Part shown: piece after piece, positions 16,830 to 26,094 of the stretch
How the letters are laid out: the number at the start of each line of letters is the position of its first letter
Position numbering within the stretch: the first letter of the stretch is position 1
Origin: Pseudoxanthomonas yeongjuensis
Lineage (GTDB): Bacteria > Pseudomonadota > Gammaproteobacteria > Xanthomonadales > Xanthomonadaceae
Length of the DNA stretch: 64,000 nt
Reading direction: 5' to 3'
Assembly: GCF_010093345.1 (NCBI RefSeq)
Contig: NZ_PDWT01000006.1
Location: 1 to 64,000, forward strand
Notes under the pieces: generated by a model
The model's input: the letters and a program-made list of their open reading frames with translations, nothing else
The model's database searches: none
What the model was told of the DNA's origin: nothing
Translations under genes and position numbers: made by a program

Positions 16830-16921
16830 TGGGAAGGGCTTCAGCCCCGACGGCTCTTCGCCCGGCAAACCGTCGGGGCTGAAGCCCCTCCCCCAATCCG
16901 AAGAAAGTCCCTTCGGGGGAC
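16830..16921. repeat. Palindromic repeat of the GGGGCTTCAGCC type, copy 1
   Basis: Inverted arms 16830-16852 and 16870-16892 (GGGAAGGGCTTCAGCCCC... and its complement) form a long hairpin. They are followed by the small palindrome GTCCCTTCGGGGGAC (16907-16921), which is related to the one beside the REP-like elements. The block sits between bioA and rsmE. A related hairpin lies at 60841. Confidence 0.75.
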
Positions 16922-16933
16922 AAAGGACTGCGA

Positions 16934-17668
16934 GTGCGCCTGACCCGCTGCCACGTTGACACTGCGCTCTCTCCAGGCGTCGAGATCACACTGCCCGAGT
17001 CGGCGGCCGCGCACCTGGTCCGCGTGCTGCGCCTGCGCGAGGGCGATGAATGCGTGCTGTTCAACGGCGATGGCGACGACTATCGCGCGCGCATCGCCTC
17101 GGCGGGAAAGCGCGAGGTCGTGGCCCAGGTCCTGTCGGCCAGCCCGGTGGACAACGAATCGCCGTTGCGCATCACCCTGGTCCAGGGCATCGCCCGCGGC
17201 GAGAAGATGGACCTGATCCTGCAGAAGGCGACCGAACTGGGCGTCGCCGGCTTCGTCCCGGTGCTGGCCGAACGCACCGAAGTGAGGCTGGACGCCGAAC
17301 GCACCGAAAAGCGCATGACCCACTGGCGCAGCGTGATCGTGTCGGCCTGCGAACAATCGGGTCGCGCCCGCGTGCCGGAGCTCATGCAACCGATCCAATT
17401 GGGCCAAGTCGCAGCGCAGGTCGCGGATGATGCCGTGAAACTCACGCTGGATCCCGTCGGCGATTCCGCGCTGGCGACGCTGGCGACGCCAGCTGCCCGT
17501 TTGCTCACCATCGCGATCGGCCCGGAAGGCGGCTGGTCGCCGCGCGACCGCGAGATCCTGCGCGCAGCCGGATTTTCCGGTTTGCGGCTGGGGCCGCGCA
17601 TCCTGCGCACCGAGACCGCGGGATTGGCGGCTATCGCGGCCCTGCAATCGCGATTCGGGGATATGTAG
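16934..17668 (+). CDS. rsmE: 16S rRNA m3U1498 methyltransferase RsmE
   Basis: This 244-residue SPOUT-class methyltransferase has an N-terminal PUA-like domain (1-70) and the knotted SAM-binding C-terminal domain with 'GPEGGW' at 196-201 and 'LGPRILRTETA' at 219-229. It methylates N3 of U1498 in 16S rRNA. Translation starts at a GTG (16934). The stop codon TAG at 17666-17668 lies inside the first bases of the REP-like element that begins at 17665, so the repeat supplies the stop. Confidence 0.94.
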   Translation: MRLTRCHVDTALSPGVEITLPESAAAHLVRVLRLREGDECVLFNGDGDDYRARIASAGKREVVAQVLSASPVDNESPLRITLVQGIARGEKMDLILQKATELGVAGFVPVLAERTEVRLDAERTEKRMTHWRSVIVSACEQSGRARVPELMQPIQLGQVAAQVADDAVKLTLDPVGDSALATLATPAARLLTIAIGPEGGWSPRDREILRAAGFSGLRLGPRILRTETAGLAAIAALQSRFGDM

Positions 17669-17777
17669 GAGCGGGCCTTGCCCGCGATGCTTTGTCTTCT
17701 GGATACGGATCGAAGAGCATCGCGGGCAAGGCCCGCTCCTACGCCCCGACGCCCCGAAGGAAGTCCCCCTGGCGGAC
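17665..17777. repeat. REP-like palindromic element, copy 3 (perfect arms)
   Basis: The 27-bp arms 17665-17691 and 17716-17742 are perfectly complementary and start and end in GTAGGAGC...GCTCCTAC. The right side continues into a GTCCCC-type palindrome (17763-17777), so this copy is inverted relative to those at 1668 and 5788. It lies between the convergent rsmE and chpC genes. The hairpin has no T-run, so it is not a classical intrinsic terminator. Confidence 0.88.
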
Positions 17778-17791
17778 GAAGCAGGCGGTCG

Positions 17792-18262
17792 TTACGCCAC
17801 CGCCGCCAACGCATCGCCGAGCATGGCCTCGATGCTTTCCAGGTCCGGCAGCAACGCCGCCTCATCGCCCAGCAATACGCGCATGCGCACGCCATTCGGC
17901 AGCTGTTCCTCGGTCGCATCGGCCAGCAGGCCGTCGCGCGGCACCGAGACCAGGCGTGGGAACGACTGCGTCAGCAAGGCGAAATACGGCATGGCTTCGC
18001 TACCGCCCAGCGCCTTGAGGACCACGATCTTGCTGCTGGCGACGACGCTTTCCGCTCCCAACCCGGTCAACTGCGCGAACGAAACCAGCGGCACCTGCCA
18101 GCCGTGCCAGGAAATCTGGCCCGGCAACCACGCCGGTGCGTCGGCGATCGGCTCCACCGGCACGCGCGCCAGTACCTCGGCGACGGTCGCGTTGGGCAGG
18201 AGCAGGCGCTCTTCGGCGGCCTGGATCAGTACGCCACGGATTTCGTCGTTGGAACTTGCCAT
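17792..18262 (-). CDS. chpC: CheW-like chemosensory adaptor ChpC
   Basis: This 156-residue protein has a single CheW domain with the features 'RLLLPNATVAEVL' near residue 20, 'WLPGQISWHGWQVPLVSFAQL' near 45 and a C-terminal 'LPNGVRMRVLLGDEAALLPDLESIEAML'. CheW proteins bridge receptors and the CheA kinase. Order and family match chpC of the Pseudomonas Pil-Chp system, where it is the accessory CheW after chpB. It is last in the operon here, 54 bp after chpB. No chpD or chpE follows. Confidence 0.85.
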   Translation of the reverse strand: MASSNDEIRGVLIQAAEERLLLPNATVAEVLARVPVEPIADAPAWLPGQISWHGWQVPLVSFAQLTGLGAESVVASSKIVVLKALGGSEAMPYFALLTQSFPRLVSVPRDGLLADATEEQLPNGVRMRVLLGDEAALLPDLESIEAMLGDALAAVA

Positions 18263-18316
18263 CGGTATTTCCTCGGTACGTCAGGCCTGGTTACAGCGTG
18301 CCTGGATACAACGTGA

Positions 18317-19561
18317 TCAATCGGGCCAGTGCGAAGCGAGATGCGACGCCAGCTCGGCTGGCGTCGCCACCATGCCGCCACGCGCGGCCAGCGCCTTGGA
18401 GGCGGCCGGGTCGTAGCAGCCCTGCGGCGACTGCCCTGCGGCGAGGCCGCCCTCGGCCGCCAGCGCCAACGCCGCCTCGACCTGCGACGGATCGCTGCCG
18501 CTGAGCAGCAGCACCGCGCTTTCCGCGGGCGGGAGCGAGGCGATCAGGTCATCGACCCGGAGCGCGCCCTCGCCGAAATGGACGACGCCTTCTTTCACGT
18601 TCACCGCCACGTCGTCGGGCAGCACGTAGACATGCGCCGCCTGCGCGGCTTCGCCCGCTCTGGCCAGTTGCACCGGCAGCGTCGAGACGCGCTCCATCTG
18701 CTTGACCAGGTTGTCGTAGCGTCCACCATCGAGGCGCAGCTGCACCAGCACCGGGCGCGAAAGGCCGGGCGGCAGGTCCGCAAGCACCTTGCGTACCGCA
18801 TCGGGACCGCCAATGCCGGCGAACAGCAACGCCGCACCACGGACGCCGGCGCCCGTCGCCGTGGCATGGATCGATTCCAGTTCCAGGGTCAGGCCACTGG
18901 ATTTCACCGGCGCCTGGGGCAGCGGTGGCGGCTCGGCCACGGCAACCGCCGGCGGCTCCGCCGATCCGATACCGTCATGCAGCGGCGCGTCGTGTTCCAC
19001 GGCGATCGACGGTTTCCAGGTTTCCGGGTCGATGGACTGGCTGGATCCGGGCGCGTCGTCGTCGGCCACCAGTTCCAGGCCGCCGCGCGGGAGTTCGAAC
19101 GCCACTCCCTGCGCTTCCTCCAGGTGCGGTTCGATTCCCGCATCGGCATGGATCTGCGCCGGCGAGAGCGGCAGGCCGGGTTCGGGGCGGGTGTCGTCCA
19201 GCTCGCCACCCGGCGGCAGCACGTCGGCGTGGCCATTCAACTTCGCCGACAGATGCCGCGCCCAGCGCTTGGCCTCCCAGCCTTCGCGACGCGCGGCCAG
19301 CTCGACTTCATCGAAAATCACCACCACCGAAGGATCGTGCAGCACCTGGTCGAAACGCGAAAGGCTGTCCTCGATGGCCGATTCCAGCGCCACCAGCACG
19401 ACCTGCGGGGAAGCGTCGCCCAGGGCCGCTCCATCCAGGGTGTTGGGATCGTCCTCCAGCACGATCTCCGCCCCTGCTGCATGCAAGGCCAGGCGCAATT
19501 GCTCGCGGGCGGAGCCGGGACGCGCCAGCAACGCGACGCGCTTGCCCGGTTGCGCGGTCAT
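18317..19561 (-). CDS. chpB: ChpB: CheB-like protein with degenerate active sites
   Basis: The position after chpA and the C-terminal fold identify it as the CheB methylesterase homologue. Numbering from the ATG at 19561, residues about 5-110 are receiver-like but lack the acidic pair and the phosphoacceptor: the strand-3 end reads 'VVLVALES' where Asp is expected. An acidic, Pro-rich linker follows (about 115-225). In the CheB-like part (235-411) the nucleophile motif G-A-S-T-G-G reads A-G-I-G-G, the catalytic His after V-Q is Leu, and T-G-M-G-x-D-G reads S-G-S-D-P-S-Q. Catalysis is therefore unlikely. A GTG at 19588 is an alternative start. Length (414 aa) is otherwise normal and the frame is intact. 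Confidence 0.82.
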   Translation of the reverse strand: MTAQPGKRVALLARPGSAREQLRLALHAAGAEIVLEDDPNTLDGAALGDASPQVVLVALESAIEDSLSRFDQVLHDPSVVVIFDEVELAARREGWEAKRWARHLSAKLNGHADVLPPGGELDDTRPEPGLPLSPAQIHADAGIEPHLEEAQGVAFELPRGGLELVADDDAPGSSQSIDPETWKPSIAVEHDAPLHDGIGSAEPPAVAVAEPPPLPQAPVKSSGLTLELESIHATATGAGVRGAALLFAGIGGPDAVRKVLADLPPGLSRPVLVQLRLDGGRYDNLVKQMERVSTLPVQLARAGEAAQAAHVYVLPDDVAVNVKEGVVHFGEGALRVDDLIASLPPAESAVLLLSGSDPSQVEAALALAAEGGLAAGQSPQGCYDPAASKALAARGGMVATPAELASHLASHWPD

Positions 19562-19574
19562 CGCCAAACCACCC

Positions 19575-22500
19575 TCATTCACGGACACGGGCGATCCCCA
19601 GCAGGTCGTAGACGTTGCGCATCAGGTCGAGCTCCTGGTACGGCTTGCCCATGTAGCGCTGCACGCCGAGTTCCATGGCGCGCTGGCGATGCTTGTCGCC
19701 GGTGCGCGAAGTGATCATCACGATCGGCACGTCCTTGAAGCGCGGATCGGCCTTCATCGCCGTCGCCAGCTCGTAGCCGTCCATGCGCGGCATCTCGATG
19801 TCGAGCAGCATCAGGTCGGGCACGCGCTCTTCCAGCCGCTCCAGCGCTTCGATGCCGTCGCGGGCGACGGTGACCTCGAAGTTGTGGCGCTCCAGCACCC
19901 GGCCGGTGACCTTGCGCATGGTCAGCGAATCGTCGACCACCATCACCACCGGTACGCGCCGCTCTTCAGGCGCCGGCGTCTCGGAGACGAACAGGTGCGG
20001 CTGCAGGATGTGACGGCGCACCAGCGGGGCCACGTCCAGGATCACCACGATGCTGCCATCGCCGGTGATCGTGGCGCCGTAGATGCCCGGCACCGAAGTG
20101 ATCTGCGGACCGACCGGCTTGACCACGATCTCGCGGTTGCCCAGCACCTGGTCCACGGCCACGGCCGCGCGCAGGTCGCCGGCGCGCACCAGCAGCAATG
20201 GCACCTGCGGCTGGCCTTCGGCGCGCGCGGGCGGCTGCCCGATCAATGCGCCCAGGTCGTGCAGCACGTATTCCTCGCCACCGTAGACATAGACCGCGCC
20301 CGCGGTTTCGAAACGGTCGCGGGAGATACGCCCGACGCCGCCCACCGCCGCCACCGGCACCGCGAACTGGGTTTCGCCGATCTGCACGAACACCGCCTGG
20401 GTGACCGCCAGTGTCTGCGGCAGACGCAGGGTGAAGGTGGTGCCCTGGCCGGACTGCGAAGCGATTTCCAGCGAACCGCCGAGCTGGCGGACTTCGTTGT
20501 AGACCACGTCCATGCCGACGCCGCGGCCGGCGAGCTGGCTGATGCTGTCGGAAGTGCTGAAACCGGATTCCAGGATCAGCCGTTCCAGGTCCGCATTGGA
20601 CATCTGGGTATCGGCCTGCAGCATGCCGCGCTGTTCTGCGCGGCGGCGGATCGCGGCATGGTCGATGCCGACGCCGTCGTCGGAGACCTGGAACACCATT
20701 TCCGCGCCTTCGCGACGCAGGGCGATCTGCACCGTGCCTTCTTCCGGCTTGTGCTGTTTGCGGCGCTGCTTGGGCGATTCCAGGCCATGGGCCACGGCGT
20801 TGCGCAGCAGGTGCTCCAGCGGCGCGGTCATGCGTTCGAGCACGTTGCGGTCGAGTTCGCCGTGGGCGCCGTCGAGCTGCAGCCTCACCTGCTTGCCGGT
20901 ATCGCTGGCGGCCTGGCGCAATACGCGACGCAGGCGCGGAACCAGTCCGTCGAATGGCACCATGCGCGCGCGCATCAAGCCTTCCTGCAATTCGGAGCTG
21001 ACCCGCGACTGCTGCTGCAGCAGGCCGTCGTACTGGCGCGCAAGCTCGTCGAGCACGCCCTGCAAGCCGGTCAAGTCGGCCGCCGATTCGCCCAGGCCGC
21101 GGCTGAGCTGCTGCAGCGTGGAGAAGCGGTCGAGCTCGAGCGGATCGAAGGTCGGGTCGCGCTTGTCGTGCTCGCGCTGGTAACGCGCGACGATCTGCGC
21201 CTCGGTTTCCAAGTCGAGGCGACGCAACTGGTCGTGCAGTCGGGTATTGGTGCGGTCGAGTTCGGACATGGCGCCGCGGAACGCGCCCAACTGCTGTTCC
21301 AGGCGCGAACGGTAGATCGCCACTTCACCCGCATTGTTGACCAGGCGGTCGAGCAGGTCGGCGCGCACGCGCACCTGCTCCTGCGCCGCATAGGGCATGG
21401 CCTCGTCGTCGCTGGCGAAAGCGGTCTCGATCGGCGCGGAAAGCGGCGCCAGGGCGATGGCCGGCGCCGGAGCCTGTGCCGCGCCTTCGGCAGCCTGCTC
21501 GATGGCCGCGGCTTGCGGGTTCGCACTCGATTCGAATTCGGCGATGAGTTCGGTCGGCATCGGCGCCTTGCGATGCGCGGATACCCTGGCCACCAGGCCG
21601 TGCAACCCGTCGAAGCCGCGTTCGAGCAAGCGCACGCCATCGCCGTCCAGGTCGATGCGCTGCGCGGCCACCTGTTCCAGCAGCGACTCGATCGCATGGC
21701 CCAGGTCGCCGATGGCGTTGATCCCGGCCATGCGCGCGCCGCCCTTGATGGTATGCAGGTCGCGCTGCAGGCCGGTGATCAGCGAACGATCGTCCGGGGT
21801 CTCGCGCAATTTCGCCAGCAGGCCATCGGAATGGTCGAGCAGGTCGTTGCCTTCCTCGGCGAAGATGTCGACCAGGTCGAGATCCAGTTCGGCGGGGTCC
21901 AGCGCATCGTCGGCAAGCGCGGGCGAGGCGTCGTGCGCGGTGGCCATCGTTTCCTCTACCCCTGCATTGCCTTCGTTTGCGATCGGTTCGCCGCCGGCTT
22001 CGACCGTTCCGTCGGAGCCTGCCGCTTCGGTATCCATCGATTCTTCCACCCCTGCCTCCATTGCCGGTGGTTCCGGCACGACGTCGCTCGGGGGTTCGAC
22101 GGTATCGATTGCTGCTTCAATGCCTGCGGACGCGGACGCCAAGGAATCGGCCTCGAGCATCTCTGTTTCTTCGGTCTGGACTTCTTCGACCGGCGCCGCG
22201 GATTCAGGCTCGTCGATCATCGGCTCGTCGATCGCCGGCTCCTCGACCACAAGCTCCTCGACCGCGGATTCTTCGATTTCCTGATCTTCCAGGAAGGGCG
22301 CTTGCATGGCCGGTTCTTCGACGACCTGCTCTTCTACGACCTGCGCTTCTACAACCAGCTCTTCGACAGCCTGCTCTTCGACGGTGGGCCCGTCGGCGGC
22401 CTGTTCTTCGATGGCAAACTCTTCGCCAGCGATTTCTCCGCCGACCGTCGCTTCGGGCGCAAGCTCTTCGGCGGCTCGCTCTTCAACCGTGACCGGTTCA

Positions 22501-25500
22501 ATCGCAGCCGCGTCGTCCTGCGCTGGTTCCGGCACGGAGTATCCGGGTTCGGAAGCGACGGTTTCCGTCGACGCTTCCCCACCCGAAGCCGCATCACCTG
22601 CCGATTCTCCGGCCGGGGATGCTTCGATCGCATCGCTGGCAATGGCTTCCCCGGCGAGTTCGTCGACAGGCGCTTCCGTTGCCGGTACGACCGCGCTGTA
22701 GGTCATTTCCACGTCGAAGAAAGTGACTGCGGGTTCCGGCTTCGCATCCTCGGCTTCAGCAGCCTCGACTTCGGCATCGCGGATTCCAAGCACGACTTCC
22801 CGATCATCGAATGCCAGTTCGTCGTTCGTCCCGTCGACCAGCTCCGTTTCCGCTCCAGCCGGCGAGCCGGCCGTTTCAGACGCGACCGCCACGGGCTCTT
22901 CATGGCCAACATAGGCGGACAGATCATGGACCGACAGTTCGACCCCGCCGGGCGATACCGGCGGCTCGATGCCCGGCATGGCTTCGGCGTAAGTGCCCTG
23001 CGCGGAGTCGTCGACGATCACTGCCGCCATACGCGCTTCGGGCAGGCTGTCGCGCAGGTTGGCCAGTTGCGCCGTGAGTGCGGCGAATACCGGGATGCGG
23101 GGCGAAGCGGCCTGCAGGGCGGCGACGGTGCGGCGGATCGCATGCGCGCTGTCGGCCAATGCGGCCACGCCTTCGGTCGACGGGATTTCCTTCGCCGACC
23201 AGAGCCGCTTCACGTATTGCTCGGCCGCAGCGGTGACTTCGGTGATTTCCGGCACGTCGGCCATGGCGAACGCGCCGTTCATGGTGTGGAACGCGCGCAA
23301 CAGGGATTCATCGGCAAGGCAGGCAGCGGTTTGCGCTTGCGCCATCCACTGATCCACGGTTTCAAGGTGTGCGCCGACCTCGGTCTCCAGGATTTCGCGC
23401 AGCACCCCGTCCACGGAAGCGGGCGTGCCTTCGATTTCCGGTGCGAACGCTTCCGTAGCGGGCGCTTCGACTTCTTCGCCGGTATCGAGGTCGGCGGCGA
23501 CGGCCGGCTTGGCGGAATAGAAGATCTCTTCACCCGCCGCCACGCGATCGCTGAGCTCCTGCAGGCCCTCCAGGTCGGCGCTGACCTGGCCTTCCCCGCG
23601 CAGTGCGGCATTGAGTTGCGGCAGCACCTTGGTGGACTGTTCGAGCAGGGCGATGACCGCATCGGACGGCGGACGCGAGCCGTCGAGCACGCGGTTGAGC
23701 ATGTTCTCGATCTTCCAGCTGAACTCGCCCAGCAGCTTGGCGCCGACCAGGCGGCCGCTGCCCTTGAGGGTGTGGAATACGCGGCGAATGGAACGCAGGC
23801 GCTCCATGTTGTCCGGGGCCGCGCTCCATGCCGGCAGCAACTGGCCGAGGTTGACGATTTCCTCGTCGAACTCCTCCATGAAGACTTCGCGGATATCGTC
23901 GTCGATGTCGTTGCCGGTCAGGTCGAAACCACCCTGGGCGACGCTCTGCGCGACCGCTGCCACGGGGGCCGGGACTTCGGCGACGGTCGCCACGGGAACC
24001 TCGGCGGCCGGCGCTTCAACGACATGCCCTTCAACAACATGCTCTTCGACAAGGCGCTCTTCGTCGAACGAAGCGGCGGCCGCTTCGGCTTCCAGCGCCT
24101 GCATCGCTTCCTGCACTTCCAGAGCTTCCAGGGCGTCGGTGTCCAGTGCCGCCTGGTTCGGATCCGCGTCGTCCGGCGCGATCGCAGCGATGCCGGAATG
24201 ATCGAAGTCGACCGTGTGGCTTTCCGGCGCTGCGTCGATCGACGCGTCGTCCAGCGCCACCGCCGGGATATCGGTTTCCACGGCGATGGCATCGGCGAAG
24301 GCCACGGCTGCGGGCGCCACCGGCTCATCCGCCGGCAACGGCCAGTAACGCAGGTTCTCCAGGCTGCTGCGGGTGATGTCCAGGATTTCGTCGCGATTGG
24401 GGCGGCGTTCGCGCAGGGCTTCGAGGTAGTACTCGAGACTGGCCATCGCATCGGCCAGCGTGTCCAGCTGCTGCCCGCCGGGCACGCGGCGCTTGCCGAT
24501 CAGTTCGATCGCCACGTACTGGCGCACGCCCAGCAGGTAATCGGCGGGTTGCGGCAGTTCCAGCATGCGCAGCGCACCGGCGACTTCGGACAGCAGGCGC
24601 GGGACTTCGGCCAGTTCGGCGTGGTTCCAGTTGGTTTCGATGAAGGCCACGAAGCCTTCGCGGGCCGCCGAGAAATTGTGGATCGCTTCCTGGGCCAGCG
24701 CCTCGACCGTGCGCTGCGATTCGGAGCTGGCCATTTCCTCGACCGCGGCGCCCGATTCGCCCAGGCGGGCGACCTGGTCGTCCAGCGAGGCGTCCACGTA
24801 AAGCAGGGCGCCGGCGATATCCAGCAGCGCGCCCTCATCGGCCGTACGCTGGCCGCCGACCATCTCGCGCAACGAATCGCGCTGCTGCACGACCACGCCG
24901 CGGGCCACGCCCAGGCCGAGCATGCCCAGGGTATCGGCGACATTGCCCAGTTCGTCGACCTGGGTCTGCAGCGCCGAGACCTGCGCGCCGGTCCGCAGAT
25001 GCAGGTCGAGCGCGTCCTTGATCCGCAGCAGTTCCTCCTTGACCGCGGCACCGACGGTGTCCAGCAGCGCGCGATTGCGCCCGCTGACGCTACCGCGCGC
25101 GTGATCGAGTTCGGCTTCGCTGGGCAGTTCCGCATCCAGTGCGAAGGCCGTGCGCAGTTCGTCGAGCCCGGCATGCCCGGTCGCGGATTGCGCGACCAGG
25201 TAAAGCAGTTGCCGGGTGGGCTCCTGGCTTGGCGCAGTGGCACCGCCGCCTTCCTGCTGGCTGCTGCGTACCGCACGGCTGACGCCGGCATAGGCCTGGC
25301 GCAGCACCGGAGTCGCAGGGATCGCGCCATCGCGCAGCGCATCGGCGACCGAGGAAGCGACCCACAACATGCGTCGCGTGGCGATGTGCTCGACGCTTTC
25401 CAGCAAGCGTTTGGCCGATTCGGCCAGGACCACGGCGTTGGCCGGCGCGCCGTCTTCGGGCCATGCGGACAAGGCCAGGTCGAATTGCTCGAGGGCATCG

Positions 25501-26009
25501 CCCACGCGCGCCTGGCGCGCCTGCCATGGCAGCACTTCGGGCAATGGCAAGGCCTGCGGCAGCGGTTGCTCCAGGTCCGGCGCGAACAGCACGCTCTCGC
25601 TCAGGCCGGGGGCGCCGCGCGCGGCGCGAATGTCGTTGAGCAGCGGCAGCAGCACGATCGGGATGTCGCGATGGCCGTTCTGCAGGCGTTCCAGGTAGTC
25701 GGGCAGCAGCACCGTGCCGCGCATCAGCGTGCCGCAGGCCTCGTCGCGATCGCTGGTGGTGCTTTCCTGCAACGCGCGCGCCAGCAGTTCCAGTTCCTCG
25801 GCGACCATCGCCGGGGCGTACAGCTCGACCATGCGCAAGGTGCCCTGCACCTGGTGCAGATAGCCGGCGCAGAAATGCATGCGCGAAGTGTCGGCGGTGT
25901 CTTCGGCGAAGAACTCCACCTCGGCGCGCGCCAGGCGCAGGGTTTCGTCCAGCTCGGGCTTGACCCAACCCAGCACTGCGTGGCTCATCGCATCGCGTAG
26001 CGCACTCAT
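19575..26009 (-). CDS. chpA: ChpA/PilL hybrid chemosensory histidine kinase
   Basis: This is a 2144-residue CheA-type kinase of the Pil-Chp system (P. aeruginosa ChpA is larger). The N-terminal 600 residues hold degenerate HPt-like helical modules ('HQVQGTLRM' near 52). Clear HPt motifs follow: H-T-L-K-G near 746, H-T-M-N-G near 907 (Lys replaced by Asn) and H-T-I-K-G near 1416. Between about 1080 and 1370 is an acidic low-complexity stretch of V-E-E-x repeats. Then come the CheA dimerisation domain (near 1530), HATPase ('EHLLRNAVAHGLE' near 1736; 'SDDGVGID' near 1775), a CheW-like domain (about 1850-1990) and a C-terminal receiver (2017-2144, Asp2070). It should relay signals to PilG to control type IV pilus extension and twitching. 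Confidence 0.95.
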   Translation of the reverse strand: MSALRDAMSHAVLGWVKPELDETLRLARAEVEFFAEDTADTSRMHFCAGYLHQVQGTLRMVELYAPAMVAEELELLARALQESTTSDRDEACGTLMRGTVLLPDYLERLQNGHRDIPIVLLPLLNDIRAARGAPGLSESVLFAPDLEQPLPQALPLPEVLPWQARQARVGDALEQFDLALSAWPEDGAPANAVVLAESAKRLLESVEHIATRRMLWVASSVADALRDGAIPATPVLRQAYAGVSRAVRSSQQEGGGATAPSQEPTRQLLYLVAQSATGHAGLDELRTAFALDAELPSEAELDHARGSVSGRNRALLDTVGAAVKEELLRIKDALDLHLRTGAQVSALQTQVDELGNVADTLGMLGLGVARGVVVQQRDSLREMVGGQRTADEGALLDIAGALLYVDASLDDQVARLGESGAAVEEMASSESQRTVEALAQEAIHNFSAAREGFVAFIETNWNHAELAEVPRLLSEVAGALRMLELPQPADYLLGVRQYVAIELIGKRRVPGGQQLDTLADAMASLEYYLEALRERRPNRDEILDITRSSLENLRYWPLPADEPVAPAAVAFADAIAVETDIPAVALDDASIDAAPESHTVDFDHSGIAAIAPDDADPNQAALDTDALEALEVQEAMQALEAEAAAASFDEERLVEEHVVEGHVVEAPAAEVPVATVAEVPAPVAAVAQSVAQGGFDLTGNDIDDDIREVFMEEFDEEIVNLGQLLPAWSAAPDNMERLRSIRRVFHTLKGSGRLVGAKLLGEFSWKIENMLNRVLDGSRPPSDAVIALLEQSTKVLPQLNAALRGEGQVSADLEGLQELSDRVAAGEEIFYSAKPAVAADLDTGEEVEAPATEAFAPEIEGTPASVDGVLREILETEVGAHLETVDQWMAQAQTAACLADESLLRAFHTMNGAFAMADVPEITEVTAAAEQYVKRLWSAKEIPSTEGVAALADSAHAIRRTVAALQAASPRIPVFAALTAQLANLRDSLPEARMAAVIVDDSAQGTYAEAMPGIEPPVSPGGVELSVHDLSAYVGHEEPVAVASETAGSPAGAETELVDGTNDELAFDDREVVLGIRDAEVEAAEAEDAKPEPAVTFFDVEMTYSAVVPATEAPVDELAGEAIASDAIEASPAGESAGDAASGGEASTETVASEPGYSVPEPAQDDAAAIEPVTVEERAAEELAPEATVGGEIAGEEFAIEEQAADGPTVEEQAVEELVVEAQVVEEQVVEEPAMQAPFLEDQEIEESAVEELVVEEPAIDEPMIDEPESAAPVEEVQTEETEMLEADSLASASAGIEAAIDTVEPPSDVVPEPPAMEAGVEESMDTEAAGSDGTVEAGGEPIANEGNAGVEETMATAHDASPALADDALDPAELDLDLVDIFAEEGNDLLDHSDGLLAKLRETPDDRSLITGLQRDLHTIKGGARMAGINAIGDLGHAIESLLEQVAAQRIDLDGDGVRLLERGFDGLHGLVARVSAHRKAPMPTELIAEFESSANPQAAAIEQAAEGAAQAPAPAIALAPLSAPIETAFASDDEAMPYAAQEQVRVRADLLDRLVNNAGEVAIYRSRLEQQLGAFRGAMSELDRTNTRLHDQLRRLDLETEAQIVARYQREHDKRDPTFDPLELDRFSTLQQLSRGLGESAADLTGLQGVLDELARQYDGLLQQQSRVSSELQEGLMRARMVPFDGLVPRLRRVLRQAASDTGKQVRLQLDGAHGELDRNVLERMTAPLEHLLRNAVAHGLESPKQRRKQHKPEEGTVQIALRREGAEMVFQVSDDGVGIDHAAIRRRAEQRGMLQADTQMSNADLERLILESGFSTSDSISQLAGRGVGMDVVYNEVRQLGGSLEIASQSGQGTTFTLRLPQTLAVTQAVFVQIGETQFAVPVAAVGGVGRISRDRFETAGAVYVYGGEEYVLHDLGALIGQPPARAEGQPQVPLLLVRAGDLRAAVAVDQVLGNREIVVKPVGPQITSVPGIYGATITGDGSIVVILDVAPLVRRHILQPHLFVSETPAPEERRVPVVMVVDDSLTMRKVTGRVLERHNFEVTVARDGIEALERLEERVPDLMLLDIEMPRMDGYELATAMKADPRFKDVPIVMITSRTGDKHRQRAMELGVQRYMGKPYQELDLMRNVYDLLGIARVRE

Positions 26010-26094
26010 CGGCCTGCTCCTGCCGCGAAGATCCGCCCACTGCCTGCGCGTGCTGCCCGGGAATTCCTGACTTCCATTCTGGTTCGTCCCGCCC

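Noticed and set aside
16830-17777. Intrinsic terminators at the palindromes flanking rsmE
   Set aside because: The hairpins are strong but neither is followed by a T-run on either strand, and they belong to dispersed repeat families.
18789-26000. A 2403-residue open frame on the plus strand opposite chpA
   Set aside because: It mirrors chpA's codon-position GC bias; its product is a low-complexity mix rich in Arg, Gly, His and Phe with no domain, while the minus strand encodes a complete chemosensory kinase.
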